This document shows positions 51,916-61,871 of a stretch of 64,000 nucleotides of DNA, piece by piece. The stretch covers positions 1-64,000 of the forward strand of contig NZ_JADKPT010000010.1 in NCBI RefSeq assembly GCF_015351595.1, written 5' to 3'. This DNA comes from Flavobacterium sp. LC2016-12 (GTDB lineage Bacteria; Bacteroidota; Bacteroidia; Flavobacteriales; Flavobacteriaceae). The notes below the pieces were generated by a model. The model made no database searches. It was not told the origin of the DNA and saw only the letters and a list, made by a program, of their open reading frames with translations. Position numbers and translations under genes: made by a program. Position 1 is the first letter of the stretch. The number at the start of each line of letters is the position of its first letter.

Positions 51916-52647
51916 ATGTCTGAAAAAATAACCCCATATAAAGACTCTTCTTTAGGTAAAAAAGAACAGGTTGCCCAAATGTTTGATAACATCTCTGGAA
52001 ACTACGACAATTTGAATCGCGTAATTTCATTTGGAATTGATATTAAGTGGCGAAAAAAAGTATTAAAAATTGTATCGGACACTAATCCGAAAATCATTCT
52101 TGATATTGCAACAGGAACCGGCGATTTAGCCATTTTAATGGCGCAGACAAAAGCCGAGAAAATCATTGGACTAGATATTTCTGCAGGAATGCTTGAAGTG
52201 GGAAAAAAGAAAGTTGCAGATAAAAACCTTTCTACTATTATTGATTTAGTTTTAGGTGACTCCGAAAACATTCCATTTGAAGACCATTATTTTGATGCTA
52301 TTACAGTTGGTTTTGGGGTTAGAAATTTTGAAAACTTAGAAAAAGGTTTTTCTGAAATCCTAAGAGTTTTAAAGCCAGGTGGTGTATTTGTCATTTTAGA
52401 AACTTCAGTTCCTGATAAAACTCCATATAAACAAGGTTATAGATTTTACAGCAGAAATATACTTCCTATAATTGGAAAATTATTTTCAAAAGATAATTCA
52501 GCATATGGCTATTTGTCAGAATCTGCAGCTGTTTTTCCTTACGGAGAAGCTTTAAACAATATTTTGAGAAAAATTGGGTTTATAGATGTTGTGGCAATGC
52601 CTCAAACTTTTGGAGTTGCAACCATTTATTCTGCTTCTAAAAAATAG
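51916..52647 (+). CDS. ubiE: Demethylmenaquinone methyltransferase
   Basis: SAM-dependent C-methylation in the last step of menaquinone synthesis (called MenG where ubiquinone is absent, as expected here). 243 residues with [29 protein letters not shown] near 20-48, the SAM site [13 protein letters not shown] near 60-72, [26 protein letters not shown] and the C-terminal end. The next gene, porT, starts directly after its stop. Confidence 0.96.
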   Translation: MSEKITPYKDSSLGKKEQVAQMFDNISGNYDNLNRVISFGIDIKWRKKVLKIVSDTNPKIILDIATGTGDLAILMAQTKAEKIIGLDISAGMLEVGKKKVADKNLSTIIDLVLGDSENIPFEDHYFDAITVGFGVRNFENLEKGFSEILRVLKPGGVFVILETSVPDKTPYKQGYRFYSRNILPIIGKLFSKDNSAYGYLSESAAVFPYGEALNNILRKIGFIDVVAMPQTFGVATIYSASKK

Positions 52648-52648
52648 T

Positions 52649-53359
52649 ATGAAAAAAACAGTAATCTTACTTTTATTAGTCTTATCGACAAAAGGATATT
52701 CGCAATTTGCTAAAAGCATGTTTAGCAAAGACCCTATAATCAATCTTGAAAACTGGCAAAAACAACGCCTGTATTTTGGTTATTATCTGGGTTTTAATAG
52801 TTTTGATTTTAAATTTGACTACAAAAATCCCGGTCCGGATATCCAGGTAAAAAAGACTACTGGTTTTAATGTTGGTGTTGTTGCAGATTTAAGACTACAG
52901 GAATATATTAACTTACGTTTTGAACCAGGTTTGTATTACACAAAACGTGATTTATATTTCCCTAATATGGCTTTGGAAAAAGATTATTTAAGAGAAGTAA
53001 ACAGTACTTATATTCACTTTCCGCTGTTACTAAAATTCTCTTCGTTACGCACAGGAAATATTCGCCCATATATAGTTGGTGGAATGTCGACCACACTAAA
53101 TTTATCAAGTAATTCAAAATCGCAGGATGATAACTTTGAAGGAAAATTTAGAGTTAAACCCTGGACAGCAGCATATGAACTAGGTTTTGGAATTGATATT
53201 TTCTCTGAATATTTTATTTTCTCCCCTTCAATCAGAGGTATGTTTGGAATAACCAATGAATTAATTCGCGACAATCCTGCCAAAGGACCAAGTCCATGGA
53301 CAGATAATATTGACTCGATGAAATCTAGAGCAATTTTAATAAATTTCACTTTTCATTAA
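52649..53359 (+). CDS. porT: PorT/SprT family outer-membrane protein (type IX secretion/gliding)
   Basis: From the ATG at 52649 it has 236 residues: signal peptide (MKKTVILLLLVLSTKGYSQ) and an eight-strand-like beta-barrel (LYFGYYLGFNSFDFKF, VGVVADLRLQEYINLRFEPGLYY, YIHFPLLLKFSSLRTGNIRPYIVGG, ending ILINFTFH). Its position directly after menG/ubiE matches the flavobacterial sprT/porT arrangement; PorT is required for type IX secretion. An upstream in-frame ATG inside ubiE is not plausible, as the signal peptide sets the start. Confidence 0.85.
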   Translation: MKKTVILLLLVLSTKGYSQFAKSMFSKDPIINLENWQKQRLYFGYYLGFNSFDFKFDYKNPGPDIQVKKTTGFNVGVVADLRLQEYINLRFEPGLYYTKRDLYFPNMALEKDYLREVNSTYIHFPLLLKFSSLRTGNIRPYIVGGMSTTLNLSSNSKSQDDNFEGKFRVKPWTAAYELGFGIDIFSEYFIFSPSIRGMFGITNELIRDNPAKGPSPWTDNIDSMKSRAILINFTFH

Positions 53360-53368
53360 AACAAATTC

Positions 53369-54097
53369 TTAACTATTTCGTTTAAATTCACTAAGAATAA
53401 TTGCTGTGGCAGTTGCTACATTTAAACTTTCCGTTTTTTGTAGTTCTCCAAACCTTGGAATTGAGATTCGGCTGGTTACTATTTTTTCAATTTCTGCTGA
53501 AATACCATTGGCTTCATTACCCATAATAATGATTCCATTTTGAGGCAGATTGGATTTATAGATATTATCACCATCCATAAAAGTTCCAAAAACCGGTAAT
53601 TTTGTTTGTGTGATAAAAGTTTTCAAATCAATGTAGTTGACATTTACTCTGGCAATAGAACCCATTGTAGCCTGCACGACCTTTGGATTGTAAATATCTA
53701 CTGTTTCTTTAGAGCAAATGATTTGTTTGATACCAAACCAATCGCAAAGACGTAAAATTGTACCAAGATTTCCGGGATCTCTAATATCGTCTAACGCGAT
53801 AATTAATCCAGAGTCGATTATTTTATTTTCGGCAGGGATTTTGAATACAGCCAAACAAGAATTTGGAGTTGCCAAAGCACTTATTTTTTTAAGTTCCTGC
53901 TCATTAATAAAAGTGCGCTTTGAAGGCTGAACAGTTTCAAAATCATTTAAAGTCGTGTATAAATGCTCTAATTCAAAATTGGATTGCAACAATTCCTGAA
54001 TTACTTTTACTCCTTCGGCAAAAAATAATTGATTGGCAAAACGCTGCTTTTTTTGATGTAAACCTGTTATAAGTTTTATTTGGTTTTTACTAACCAT
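53369..54097 (-). CDS. SpoU/TrmH-family RNA 2'-O-methyltransferase
   Basis: SAM-dependent ribose methylation of tRNA or rRNA. From the ATG at 54097 (MVSKNQIKLITGLHQKKQRF) it has 242 residues: N-terminal substrate domain with FFAEGVKVIQELL, then the SPOUT knot with ALDDIRDPGNLGTILRLCDWFGI, IIIMGNEANGISAEI and the last ISIPRFGELQKTESLNVATATAIILSEF. The ORF extends 59 codons upstream, but that part encodes a hydrophobic shadow overlapping tamL. Confidence 0.93.
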   Translation of the reverse strand: MVSKNQIKLITGLHQKKQRFANQLFFAEGVKVIQELLQSNFELEHLYTTLNDFETVQPSKRTFINEQELKKISALATPNSCLAVFKIPAENKIIDSGLIIALDDIRDPGNLGTILRLCDWFGIKQIICSKETVDIYNPKVVQATMGSIARVNVNYIDLKTFITQTKLPVFGTFMDGDNIYKSNLPQNGIIIMGNEANGISAEIEKIVTSRISIPRFGELQKTESLNVATATAIILSEFKRNS

Positions 54098-54134
54098 AAA
54101 ATAATGTACTTTTGAATTAAATATTTTAGAACAC

Positions 54135-56690
54135 TTGAAAAATAATTCCACAAAAATAATAGCATTTATTCTAATAGCAATATTTATTTGCGCTTGTGAT
54201 GCTGTAAAAAGAGTTCCTGATGGAAAAAAACTTCTCGTAAAAAATAATATTGTTGTTAACGGAAAGAATAGCAATGATGAAACGGCATCAAATCAGATGT
54301 ATCAAAAACCAAATGGTACTTTACTAGGTTATAAATTGCGTTTAAATTTATACAATTTAGCTAATTTAAATCCGGATTCTACATATCAGGCTAAATTTAA
54401 AAATAATCCGGGCTTATATGAGCGTCAGGCAAAATTTTTATCTGCAAAACAAGTAGATCGTCTTGGGCAATCTTTTTTATATAAAGGAATTCATGAATTC
54501 TTAAAAAGCACTGGCGAACCACCTGTAATTATTGACACTACAAAAACAAAAAAAACATTATTACGTTTGAAATTTTACTATTTCAACAATGGTTATTTCA
54601 ATGTAAAAACAGATTATACAATTGATAGCATTTCTCCAAAAAAAGCAAAAATAAATTATAATATTCTTACCGGGCCAGGTTATACTTTAGATTCTATACG
54701 AACAACTATTTTAACTCCCGCCTTGGATTCATTGTACAAAACAAATCCGGAACCTTCTGTTTTAAAATCAGGAAATCAATATAAAACTTCAGATTTTGAA
54801 GAAGAAAAAAATCGTATAACCACTTATTTCAGAAATCACGGTGCTTATTTCTTCCAACCAACCTATGTTACTTTTGATATAGATACTATTGGCAAAAAAA
54901 ACAAAGCAGACATTAATTTAAAAATTAATAACAATAATATTCAGGAAAGAGATTCAAGCAGAACTGAACCTTTTAAATTGTATAAAATAAGCGATGTAAA
55001 TATTTACACCGATTATTCTGCAGCCAACTCAAAAAATAAAATAACCGACAGTACAACTTATAAAAACTTTAATCTATACAGTTACAAGAAGTTAAAATAC
55101 AAACCACGTGCCATTACTGACGCCATTTTTATTAATAAGGGAAGTACCTATTCTGACACAAGAACAACTCTTTCATCACGTTATTTAAACAATCTGAAAA
55201 TTTTTAATTATCCTTCTATTCAATATGAGGTTGATAAAAGAGATTCTACTGCGCAGTCATTAATTGCGAATGTTTATCTGACACCAAGAAAAAAATATAG
55301 TTTTGGAGCTACTCTGGATGTAACACATTCTAATATTCAGGATTTCGGGATCGGAGCGAGTGTTTCAGAAACAATTCGAAATGTATTTAACAGAGCTGAA
55401 ACATTAGAAATATCTGCCCGAGTAAATGTTGGATCTTCAAAAGATATGGCCAATCCGAATGATAATTTCTTTAATGTTTCGGAATACGGAATTGACACTA
55501 AGCTTAATTTCCCAAGGATTTTAATGCCTTTTGGAACCGAAAAAATTATTCCGAAAAGAATGATTCCCTCTACTACTATTGCTGCAGGTTTCTCAAAGCA
55601 GCGAAATATTGGTCTTGACAAAGAAAATTTCACCGGAGGACTATCTTACAACTGGTCTCCAAAACGCCTCAACACCGCTAAACTTGAGGTACTGAATGCC
55701 CAATTTGTTCGTAACTTAAATCCTGATAATTATTTTAATGTCTATACCTCTTCTTATGACGAATTAAATGGTATTGCAAATGTTTACAATACAACGCCAG
55801 GAAATGTTGATGATAATGGAAATCTAATTATTTCATCAGGAACTACCGGTTTTACTAATGATGTTTTAACAGGAAACACAGCTTTAACACCTGCAGATGA
55901 ACAATATCAAGATGTTGAGAGTATCGAAGAAAGAAGAGTTCGTCTTACTGAAAATGACTTTATATTAGCTTCAAGCTACACTTTTACCAAAACAACAAAA
56001 AAGGATCTTGCAGATAATACCTTTTATCAGTTTAAGGCAAAAATAGAATCAGCCGGAACCTTATTGTCTGCTGTTTCGAATATAGCAAATCTTCAAAAAA
56101 ATATAAATGGCAATTATGAAATATTCAATTTAGAATATTCAGAATATCTTAAAACAGAGTTCGATTATATTAAACACTGGGACTTTGGGAAAGAAAAAGT
56201 TTTGGCCGTTCGAAGCTTTTTCGGAATTGCGATTCCTTTTGGTAATTCAGATTATATTCCATTTTCACGAAGTTATTATTCTGGAGGTTCAAATGATAAT
56301 CGTGCGTGGCAACCTTACTCATTAGGTCCGGGAAGCACAGATGCCTTAGACGATTTTAATGAGGCAAATATGAAAATTGCATTAAGTGCCGAATTACGAT
56401 TTAAAGTTTTTGGAGATGTCAAAGGAGCAGTCTTTGCAGACGCCGGAAATATCTGGAATGTGCTCGATAATGTCACCGATGAGAAGGCGACATTTAACAA
56501 CGTAAACGATTTAGCTGAGATTGCTTTAGGCACAGGATTCGGATTACGATACGATTTAAGCTTCTTTGTTGTTCGATTAGATTTAGGCTTCAAGACTTAT
56601 AATCCGGCGCATGAGAAGGGAGATCGCTGGTTTAAAGAATATAATTTTGGGCACTCGGTTTTAAATTTTGGAATAAATTATCCTTTCTAA
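54135..56690 (+). CDS. tamL: TamL-type BamA/TamA-superfamily outer-membrane lipoprotein
   Basis: 851 residues beginning at a TTG codon, chosen because it gives an exact lipoprotein signal (IIAFILIAIFICAC with lipobox Cys near 21). POTRA-like segments occupy about 100-400 and an Omp85 beta-barrel about 400-851, ending in GINYPF with a C-terminal Phe. TamL is the lipidated TamA form of Bacteroidota; it acts with TamB in outer-membrane assembly. A -7 box TACTTTTG lies at 54107-54114. BamA itself would lack the lipobox. Confidence 0.88.
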   Translation: MKNNSTKIIAFILIAIFICACDAVKRVPDGKKLLVKNNIVVNGKNSNDETASNQMYQKPNGTLLGYKLRLNLYNLANLNPDSTYQAKFKNNPGLYERQAKFLSAKQVDRLGQSFLYKGIHEFLKSTGEPPVIIDTTKTKKTLLRLKFYYFNNGYFNVKTDYTIDSISPKKAKINYNILTGPGYTLDSIRTTILTPALDSLYKTNPEPSVLKSGNQYKTSDFEEEKNRITTYFRNHGAYFFQPTYVTFDIDTIGKKNKADINLKINNNNIQERDSSRTEPFKLYKISDVNIYTDYSAANSKNKITDSTTYKNFNLYSYKKLKYKPRAITDAIFINKGSTYSDTRTTLSSRYLNNLKIFNYPSIQYEVDKRDSTAQSLIANVYLTPRKKYSFGATLDVTHSNIQDFGIGASVSETIRNVFNRAETLEISARVNVGSSKDMANPNDNFFNVSEYGIDTKLNFPRILMPFGTEKIIPKRMIPSTTIAAGFSKQRNIGLDKENFTGGLSYNWSPKRLNTAKLEVLNAQFVRNLNPDNYFNVYTSSYDELNGIANVYNTTPGNVDDNGNLIISSGTTGFTNDVLTGNTALTPADEQYQDVESIEERRVRLTENDFILASSYTFTKTTKKDLADNTFYQFKAKIESAGTLLSAVSNIANLQKNINGNYEIFNLEYSEYLKTEFDYIKHWDFGKEKVLAVRSFFGIAIPFGNSDYIPFSRSYYSGGSNDNRAWQPYSLGPGSTDALDDFNEANMKIALSAELRFKVFGDVKGAVFADAGNIWNVLDNVTDEKATFNNVNDLAEIALGTGFGLRYDLSFFVVRLDLGFKTYNPAHEKGDRWFKEYNFGHSVLNFGINYPF

Positions 56691-56750
56691 TGCTAATTAA
56701 TTCTTATTTTTGCAACCTAAAAACTAAAAACAACTATAAAAAAAATTACA

Positions 56751-57818
56751 ATGGCACACAATATTAAACCAGGAGTAGCTACAGGAGATCAAGTTCAGGA
56801 GATTTTTAATTATGCAAAAGAAAAAGGTTTTGCTTTACCAGCAGTAAACGTTACTGGTTCTAGCACAATCAATGGAGTTCTTGAAACTGCAGCAAAACTT
56901 AATGCGCCAGTTATCATTCAATTTTCAAACGGAGGAGCACAATTTAACGCAGGAAAAGGATTGTCTAACGCAGGCGAAAAAGCAGCAATCGCTGGTGGAA
57001 TCGCAGGAGCAAAACATATTCACGCTTTGGCAGAAGCTTACGGAGCAACTGTAATCTTACATACTGACCACTGTGCAAAAAAATTATTACCTTGGATTGA
57101 TGGTTTGTTAGATGCATCTGAAAAACATTTCGCAGAAACAGGAAAACCATTATTCAGTTCACATATGATCGATTTGTCTGAGGAGCCAATCGAAGAAAAT
57201 ATCGAGATCTGTAAAGAGTATTTAGCCAGAATGAGCAAAATGGGTATGACATTAGAAATCGAGCTAGGTATTACAGGTGGTGAAGAAGATGGTGTTGACA
57301 ACTCTGACGTTGACAGTTCAAAATTATACACACAACCAGAAGAAGTAGCTTATGCTTACGAAGAATTATCTAAAGTAAGCCCTAAATTTACAATTGCTGC
57401 AGCTTTTGGAAACGTTCACGGTGTTTACAAACCAGGAAACGTAAAATTAACTCCAAAAATCTTAAAAAATTCTCAGGATTTCGTTCAAAACAAATTCAAC
57501 ACTGGACATAACCCAGTAGATTTCGTTTTCCACGGAGGTTCAGGATCTACACTTGAAGAAATCAGAGAAGGAATTAGCTACGGAGTTATCAAAATGAACA
57601 TTGATACAGATTTACAATTTGCATATACAGAAGGAATTCGTGATTATATGGTTAAAAACCTTGACTATTTGAAATCTCAAATTGGTAACCCAGAAGGTGC
57701 TGATGTTCCTAACAAAAAATATTATGACCCAAGAAGATGGGTACGTGAAAGCGAAGTGACATTCAACACAAGACTTGAGCAAGCTTTTGCAGACTTGAAT
57801 AACGTAAATACACTTTAA
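56751..57818 (+). CDS. fba: Fructose-bisphosphate aldolase, class II
   Basis: Zinc aldolase of glycolysis and gluconeogenesis. 355 residues with ALPAVNVTGSSTINGVLETA near 22-41, the metal-binding ILHTDHCAKKLLPWIDGLL near 102-120, IELGITGGEEDGVDN near 170 and FGNVHGVYKPGNVKL, then VFHGGSGSTLEEI. Class IIA length. A -7 box TATTTTTG lies at 56705-56712, about 40 nt before the ATG. Confidence 0.97.
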   Translation: MAHNIKPGVATGDQVQEIFNYAKEKGFALPAVNVTGSSTINGVLETAAKLNAPVIIQFSNGGAQFNAGKGLSNAGEKAAIAGGIAGAKHIHALAEAYGATVILHTDHCAKKLLPWIDGLLDASEKHFAETGKPLFSSHMIDLSEEPIEENIEICKEYLARMSKMGMTLEIELGITGGEEDGVDNSDVDSSKLYTQPEEVAYAYEELSKVSPKFTIAAAFGNVHGVYKPGNVKLTPKILKNSQDFVQNKFNTGHNPVDFVFHGGSGSTLEEIREGISYGVIKMNIDTDLQFAYTEGIRDYMVKNLDYLKSQIGNPEGADVPNKKYYDPRRWVRESEVTFNTRLEQAFADLNNVNTL

Positions 57819-57927
57819 ATTTTAGATTTCTGAATTTAGATTCCGGACTTCTAAAAAAGCCTGGAATTTAAATTTTGAATCAGATTGAAAATCTAAACTT
57901 TAAAATCTACATTCTAAATTAAAAAAA
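57819..57927. repeat. Low-complexity AGATTT spacer between fba and accD
   Basis: TTTTAGATTTCTGAATTTAG on the left and AATCTAAACTTTAAAATCTAC on the right are partly complementary. Same vocabulary as the etfB-etfA spacer. Confidence 0.65.
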
Positions 57928-58782
57928 ATGGCTTGGTTTAAAAGACACGAAAAAGGAATTACGACCGCGACTGAAGATAAGATGGACGTTCCGAAAGGAT
58001 TGTGGTACAAATCTCCTACTGGAAAAATTATTGATGCTGACGAATTAGCCAGAAACTTATTTGTTAGCCCTGAAGATGATTTTCACGTTCGAATTGGAAG
58101 CGCAACCTATTTTGAAATTTTATTCGACAACAACGAATTTGTTGAATTAGATAAAAACATGACATCAAAAGATCCTCTGCATTTTGTGGATACAAAAAAA
58201 TATGCAGAAAGATTGAAAGATGTAATGGAAAAAACACATCTTAAAGACGCTGTTCGTACAGGAGTTGGAAAATCTAAAGGAAAAGAACTTGTAATTTGCT
58301 GTATGGATTTTGCCTTTATTGGCGGTTCTATGGGGGCTGTTGTAGGTGAAAAAATTGCAAGAGGTATTGATCATGCTATCAAAAATAAATTACCTTTTGT
58401 AATGATTTCTAAATCAGGAGGAGCTCGTATGATGGAAGCTGCTTATTCTTTAATGCAATTAGCTAAAACATCAGTAAAACTAGCTCAGTTAGCTGAAGCT
58501 AAATTACCTTACATTTCACTTTGTACAGATCCAACAACCGGAGGAACAACTGCATCATATGCAATGTTAGGAGACATCAACATCTCTGAGCCAGGTGCTT
58601 TGATTGGTTTCGCTGGTCCTCGTGTTGTTCGTGACACTACCGGTAAAGATTTACCAGAAGGTTTCCAAACTGCAGAGTTTCTTTTAGAACATGGTTTTCT
58701 GGACTTTATCACGCCTAGAAAAGAATTGAAAGACAAGATTAACTTGTATATTGATTTGATTCAAAATAATACAATTAGATAG
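57928..58782 (+). CDS. accD: Acetyl-CoA carboxylase carboxyltransferase beta subunit without zinc finger
   Basis: Transfers the carboxyl group from biotin to acetyl-CoA in fatty acid synthesis. 284 residues with [29 protein letters not shown] and [57 protein letters not shown], all typical. At the N-terminus the Cys4 zinc ribbon (KCPSCG...VCPKC in E. coli) reads KSPTGK...VSPEDD, so all four ligands are lost while the flanking residues W.K...L.RNL.V remain. A terminator follows at 58806. Confidence 0.95.
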   Translation: MAWFKRHEKGITTATEDKMDVPKGLWYKSPTGKIIDADELARNLFVSPEDDFHVRIGSATYFEILFDNNEFVELDKNMTSKDPLHFVDTKKYAERLKDVMEKTHLKDAVRTGVGKSKGKELVICCMDFAFIGGSMGAVVGEKIARGIDHAIKNKLPFVMISKSGGARMMEAAYSLMQLAKTSVKLAQLAEAKLPYISLCTDPTTGGTTASYAMLGDINISEPGALIGFAGPRVVRDTTGKDLPEGFQTAEFLLEHGFLDFITPRKELKDKINLYIDLIQNNTIR

Positions 58783-58805
58783 TTTTTAAGCTACTAAATC
58801 ATATA

Positions 58806-58838
58806 AATCCCATTGGCTACGGCAAGTGGGATTTTTTT
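58806..58838 (+). terminator. Terminator after accD
   Basis: ATCCCA and TGGGAT arms with a 14-nt loop and TTTTTTT. Confidence 0.7.
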
Positions 58839-58864
58839 ATATCTTTATTTTAAATCTAATTTAT

Positions 58865-59476
58865 ATGATGAGAGTTTTTATTGGTTTTATGGTTTGTTTA
58901 TTTCTTTTGAATTGCACTAAGCTAAAAGAAAAGATTGTAATCAAAAACAAACCTTATATTATTTCTTATGAAGACAGAAAACTTCAAAATTATATTGATT
59001 CTTTAAAAGAAAGTAAAAGTAATTTTGTTGCATTTCCTAGAAAAGGCTTCTATGGAGAACATCAATTGATTATTGATAAAAAAGGTAATCTATATTTTTA
59101 TCAAAAAGAGTACTTTATGCAATTGTGCAGTTATGGCAGTGAAAACGATACTATTCCACATTTTTTACGTTTACAGCCAAAAGACATTGTTAGAATCCCT
59201 CAAAAAAACCTGACTGATTTTCTTTCTGAAAACATCTTAATAAAAGAAAAAGACAGACAGACTTTAATTATTGCTTCTCAAAAAGACACTATAAAAAACA
59301 TCTCCTTTTTTGAGTTTTTAAAAAAGAAAAATATTGGCAATTATATTATCCGAAGAACTACTCAGGAAGAGGATACCGTTTTGCGATATAAAAACAATGA
59401 CAGTAAACATATTTATTATTATCCCGATTCAATCAAATGGGACCGAACTAAAATCAAATTTCCAGTTGAAAACTAA
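58865..59476 (+). CDS. Hypothetical lipoprotein
   Basis: From the ATG at 58865 (MMRVFIGFMVCLFLLNC) it has 203 residues with a lipobox-like LLNC near residue 17, so it is probably a lipoprotein. The rest is charged with beta-strand character (NLYFYQKEYFMQLCSYGSENDTIPHFLRL), and I recognise no family. Its stop codon overlaps that of the convergent cupin gene by a few bases. Codon use is notably AT-rich. Confidence 0.7.
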   Translation: MMRVFIGFMVCLFLLNCTKLKEKIVIKNKPYIISYEDRKLQNYIDSLKESKSNFVAFPRKGFYGEHQLIIDKKGNLYFYQKEYFMQLCSYGSENDTIPHFLRLQPKDIVRIPQKNLTDFLSENILIKEKDRQTLIIASQKDTIKNISFFEFLKKKNIGNYIIRRTTQEEDTVLRYKNNDSKHIYYYPDSIKWDRTKIKFPVEN

Positions 59477-60366
59477 ATTGGACTATTTTTTGGCCTACCC
59501 TTTTTCAATTCTTTTTCAGCAATTTTAAAAGCTAGTTTCTCGCGCCATATCGCGTAACGTTCTCTAAAAACTATTTTTATAGCACTATCAACTGCGCCAT
59601 GCATAAATAAACTCCAAACGCTCTGAATTTTCCGGGTTATAGATTGATCCCATGCTCTAAGGCTTAGCGAAAAAGAACCGTCTACGTAACGCATCCAATG
59701 CCACATTCCGGTTGGCATAAACAAAGTATCTCCGTGTTCGAGAAAGACTTCATAGCCTTCAACACCTTTTAGAGCTGGAAATTTTTCAAAATCCGGATTG
59801 GCAACATCATAATCTTCTAAAGCATATGTGGTATTTGGAACGCAATAAAGCCTTTTCTTCCATTTGTAGTCAAACAATATAATATGTTTCCTTCCTCCAA
59901 AATGAGTATGAAAAAGATGCGGTAAATCGATATCATAATGTAAAAAGGTGAAAGCACTTGAACCTCCAAAAAACATGGCAGGCATACTTTCTATAAAACC
60001 TCCCATTAATTCCTTCGGGATTTTCACATCATTTATTAATTCAGGTCTGTGTTTGAAAAGATTGAAGAAAAAAATACGCAGCTGTGTTGGCTCTCTTTTT
60101 ATCAAATCCAGATATTCACCAAATTTCATAGTGGCAATAGAAGCATTAATTATTTTTGTGGGATCTGCTTTAGAATTATCAACCAGTTTTACCTCAATAT
60201 CCCCTGCGATTTCTTTAAAATAATCCGTTGTCCATTTTTCTCTGGCGGGCCACTCTTTTGTTAGTCCTTTTATAATTAAAGGTTTTCTTTTATCTAAATA
60301 GTTCTTTTTAAAATCTTCTCTAGAAATAGACTCAACGGTATCGACAGGTTTTAAGTTAAAGCTCAT
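59473..60366 (-). CDS. Cupin-like (JmjC-type) Fe(II)/2-oxoglutarate oxygenase
   Basis: 297 residues with KNYLDKRKPLIIKGLTKEWPAREKWTTDYFKEI near 21-53 and a metal-binding FLHYDIDLPHLFHTHFGGRKHIILF (His-x-Asp near 168-170) and a C-terminal half with FMPTGMWHWMRYVDGSFSLSLRAW supplying the distal His. The family includes protein or tRNA hydroxylases; the substrate is unknown. It ends convergently with the lipoprotein gene. Confidence 0.87.
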   Translation of the reverse strand: MSFNLKPVDTVESISREDFKKNYLDKRKPLIIKGLTKEWPAREKWTTDYFKEIAGDIEVKLVDNSKADPTKIINASIATMKFGEYLDLIKREPTQLRIFFFNLFKHRPELINDVKIPKELMGGFIESMPAMFFGGSSAFTFLHYDIDLPHLFHTHFGGRKHIILFDYKWKKRLYCVPNTTYALEDYDVANPDFEKFPALKGVEGYEVFLEHGDTLFMPTGMWHWMRYVDGSFSLSLRAWDQSITRKIQSVWSLFMHGAVDSAIKIVFRERYAIWREKLAFKIAEKELKKGRPKNSPI

Positions 60367-60458
60367 TTATTTATTGATTTAAATTGCTACCTACCAAGTA
60401 AGTATCTAATTATCTACTCCTTTAAAAAAATCACAACTAATATCGCAAAAGAAACATA

Positions 60459-61706
60459 CTACATCCCTGTTCGAATAGCTTCAACAGGATCCAAATTCGC
60501 CGCAGAAATTGCCGGAAGAATTCCAGATATTAGCCCAATGATGGCCGCTAACGTAGTACCTAAAATTATATTTCCAAAACTTAAAACAAATTCGAAGTCA
60601 AGCACTTTTGTCAAAACAAGTGCAATTCCCCAAACCATTAAAAGACCAATTATTCCTCCAATAACAGAAAGAATTATGGCTTCAAATAAAAATTGAAATA
60701 ATATAAATCGATTTTTTGCACCCAATGACTTTTGAATTCCAATTAAATTAGTTCTCTCTTTAACCGAAACAAACATAATATTAGCAATTCCGAACCCTCC
60801 TACTAAAAGAGAAAATCCACTAATAATCCATCCCACAACATTCATCTGACCTAGAATTCCATCAATAAAATCAGTGAATCCAGAAAGGACATTGATGAAA
60901 AAATTATCTATCTCACCTGCTTTCATTCCGCGAATAGCTCTTAGCTTCTGAGCGACTTCAGCTTTATAAGCTTCCATATCAATACCTTTAACAGGTTTTA
61001 AAACAATTACTGGTGTCATGGCATCACTATCACCATACATTCTTCGTAAAAAATTAGCCGGAAAGTAAACTGATGTATCATTACTATCTCCAAAAAATCC
61101 CGCACCCATTTTTGTCATAACGCCAATAACGGTAAAACGTTGTCCATACAAACGAATACTTTTTCCGATAGGATCATCAGTACCAAAAAGTCCACTGGCA
61201 ATTTCATATCCTAAGACAATTACCGGCGATCCGGAATTAGATTCAGATTCGGTATAAAATCTTCCCTTATCAAAAGTCAATCCGTCAATATCAACCATTT
61301 CATAAGAAGAAGGAACCATGTTTACATCGGCAACTGTTTTCGAATCATACTTTAAACTTTCATGATTTACAAAAAGTTGATAACCTACTTGTTCTGTATT
61401 ATTCAGGGAATTTTTTAAAGCGATATATTCATCATATTTTACATTTGGAAACTGCTCTCTTTTCCATTGTGGAATTTCAGAAGGTCCAAAGCAAAATTTC
61501 ATTAAATAAATTGTATTTTTATCTAAGCTGCTCAAATCTTTAGAAATTTTACGATCCAGAGAATCGACAGCAGCCAAAACAGCGATAATCGAAAAAATAC
61601 CAATTGTAACACCCAACAACGACAATAATGTACGCAATTTGTTATTTCGCAAAGCATTTATGGCAAAGCTCAGACTTTCCTTTAATAATCTTAAATAAAG
61701 CAGCAT
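60459..61706 (-). CDS. ABC transporter permease, MacB/FtsX type
   Basis: 415 residues: an N-terminal helix (KLRTLLSLLGVTIGIFSIIAVLAAVDSL near 25-52), a large periplasmic MacB-PCD-like domain about 55-285 and three C-terminal helices (GWIISGFSLLVGGFGIANIMFVSVKERTNLIGIQKSLGAKNRFIL), ending LPAISAANLDPVEAIRTGM, a very typical MacB-permease end. No ATPase is adjacent, so its partner is elsewhere. Substrate unknown. Confidence 0.93.
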   Translation of the reverse strand: MLLYLRLLKESLSFAINALRNNKLRTLLSLLGVTIGIFSIIAVLAAVDSLDRKISKDLSSLDKNTIYLMKFCFGPSEIPQWKREQFPNVKYDEYIALKNSLNNTEQVGYQLFVNHESLKYDSKTVADVNMVPSSYEMVDIDGLTFDKGRFYTESESNSGSPVIVLGYEIASGLFGTDDPIGKSIRLYGQRFTVIGVMTKMGAGFFGDSNDTSVYFPANFLRRMYGDSDAMTPVIVLKPVKGIDMEAYKAEVAQKLRAIRGMKAGEIDNFFINVLSGFTDFIDGILGQMNVVGWIISGFSLLVGGFGIANIMFVSVKERTNLIGIQKSLGAKNRFILFQFLFEAIILSVIGGIIGLLMVWGIALVLTKVLDFEFVLSFGNIILGTTLAAIIGLISGILPAISAANLDPVEAIRTGM

Positions 61707-61871
61707 ATTTTCGTATTTTTCAATAAAGTAAAATTCAATAAATTAAATTCAAAAACCTAATAAAAGTTAACTTACTCATCAGTAGTTTTTTTTAAGATAA
61801 TGTTACATTAATTTTCTTTAAAATAATATTTAAAAAAACTACTTTTGCAGTCTGAAAATCATAACTACACA

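Noticed and set aside
54098..54274. N-terminal extension of the SpoU methyltransferase
   Set aside because: The 59 extra codons overlap the promoter and start of tamL and encode no conserved part; the family start MVSKNQIKLI at 54097 fits.
56872..57331. ORFs in other frames within fba
   Set aside because: They overlap a highly conserved gene in other frames and have no start signals or domain content.
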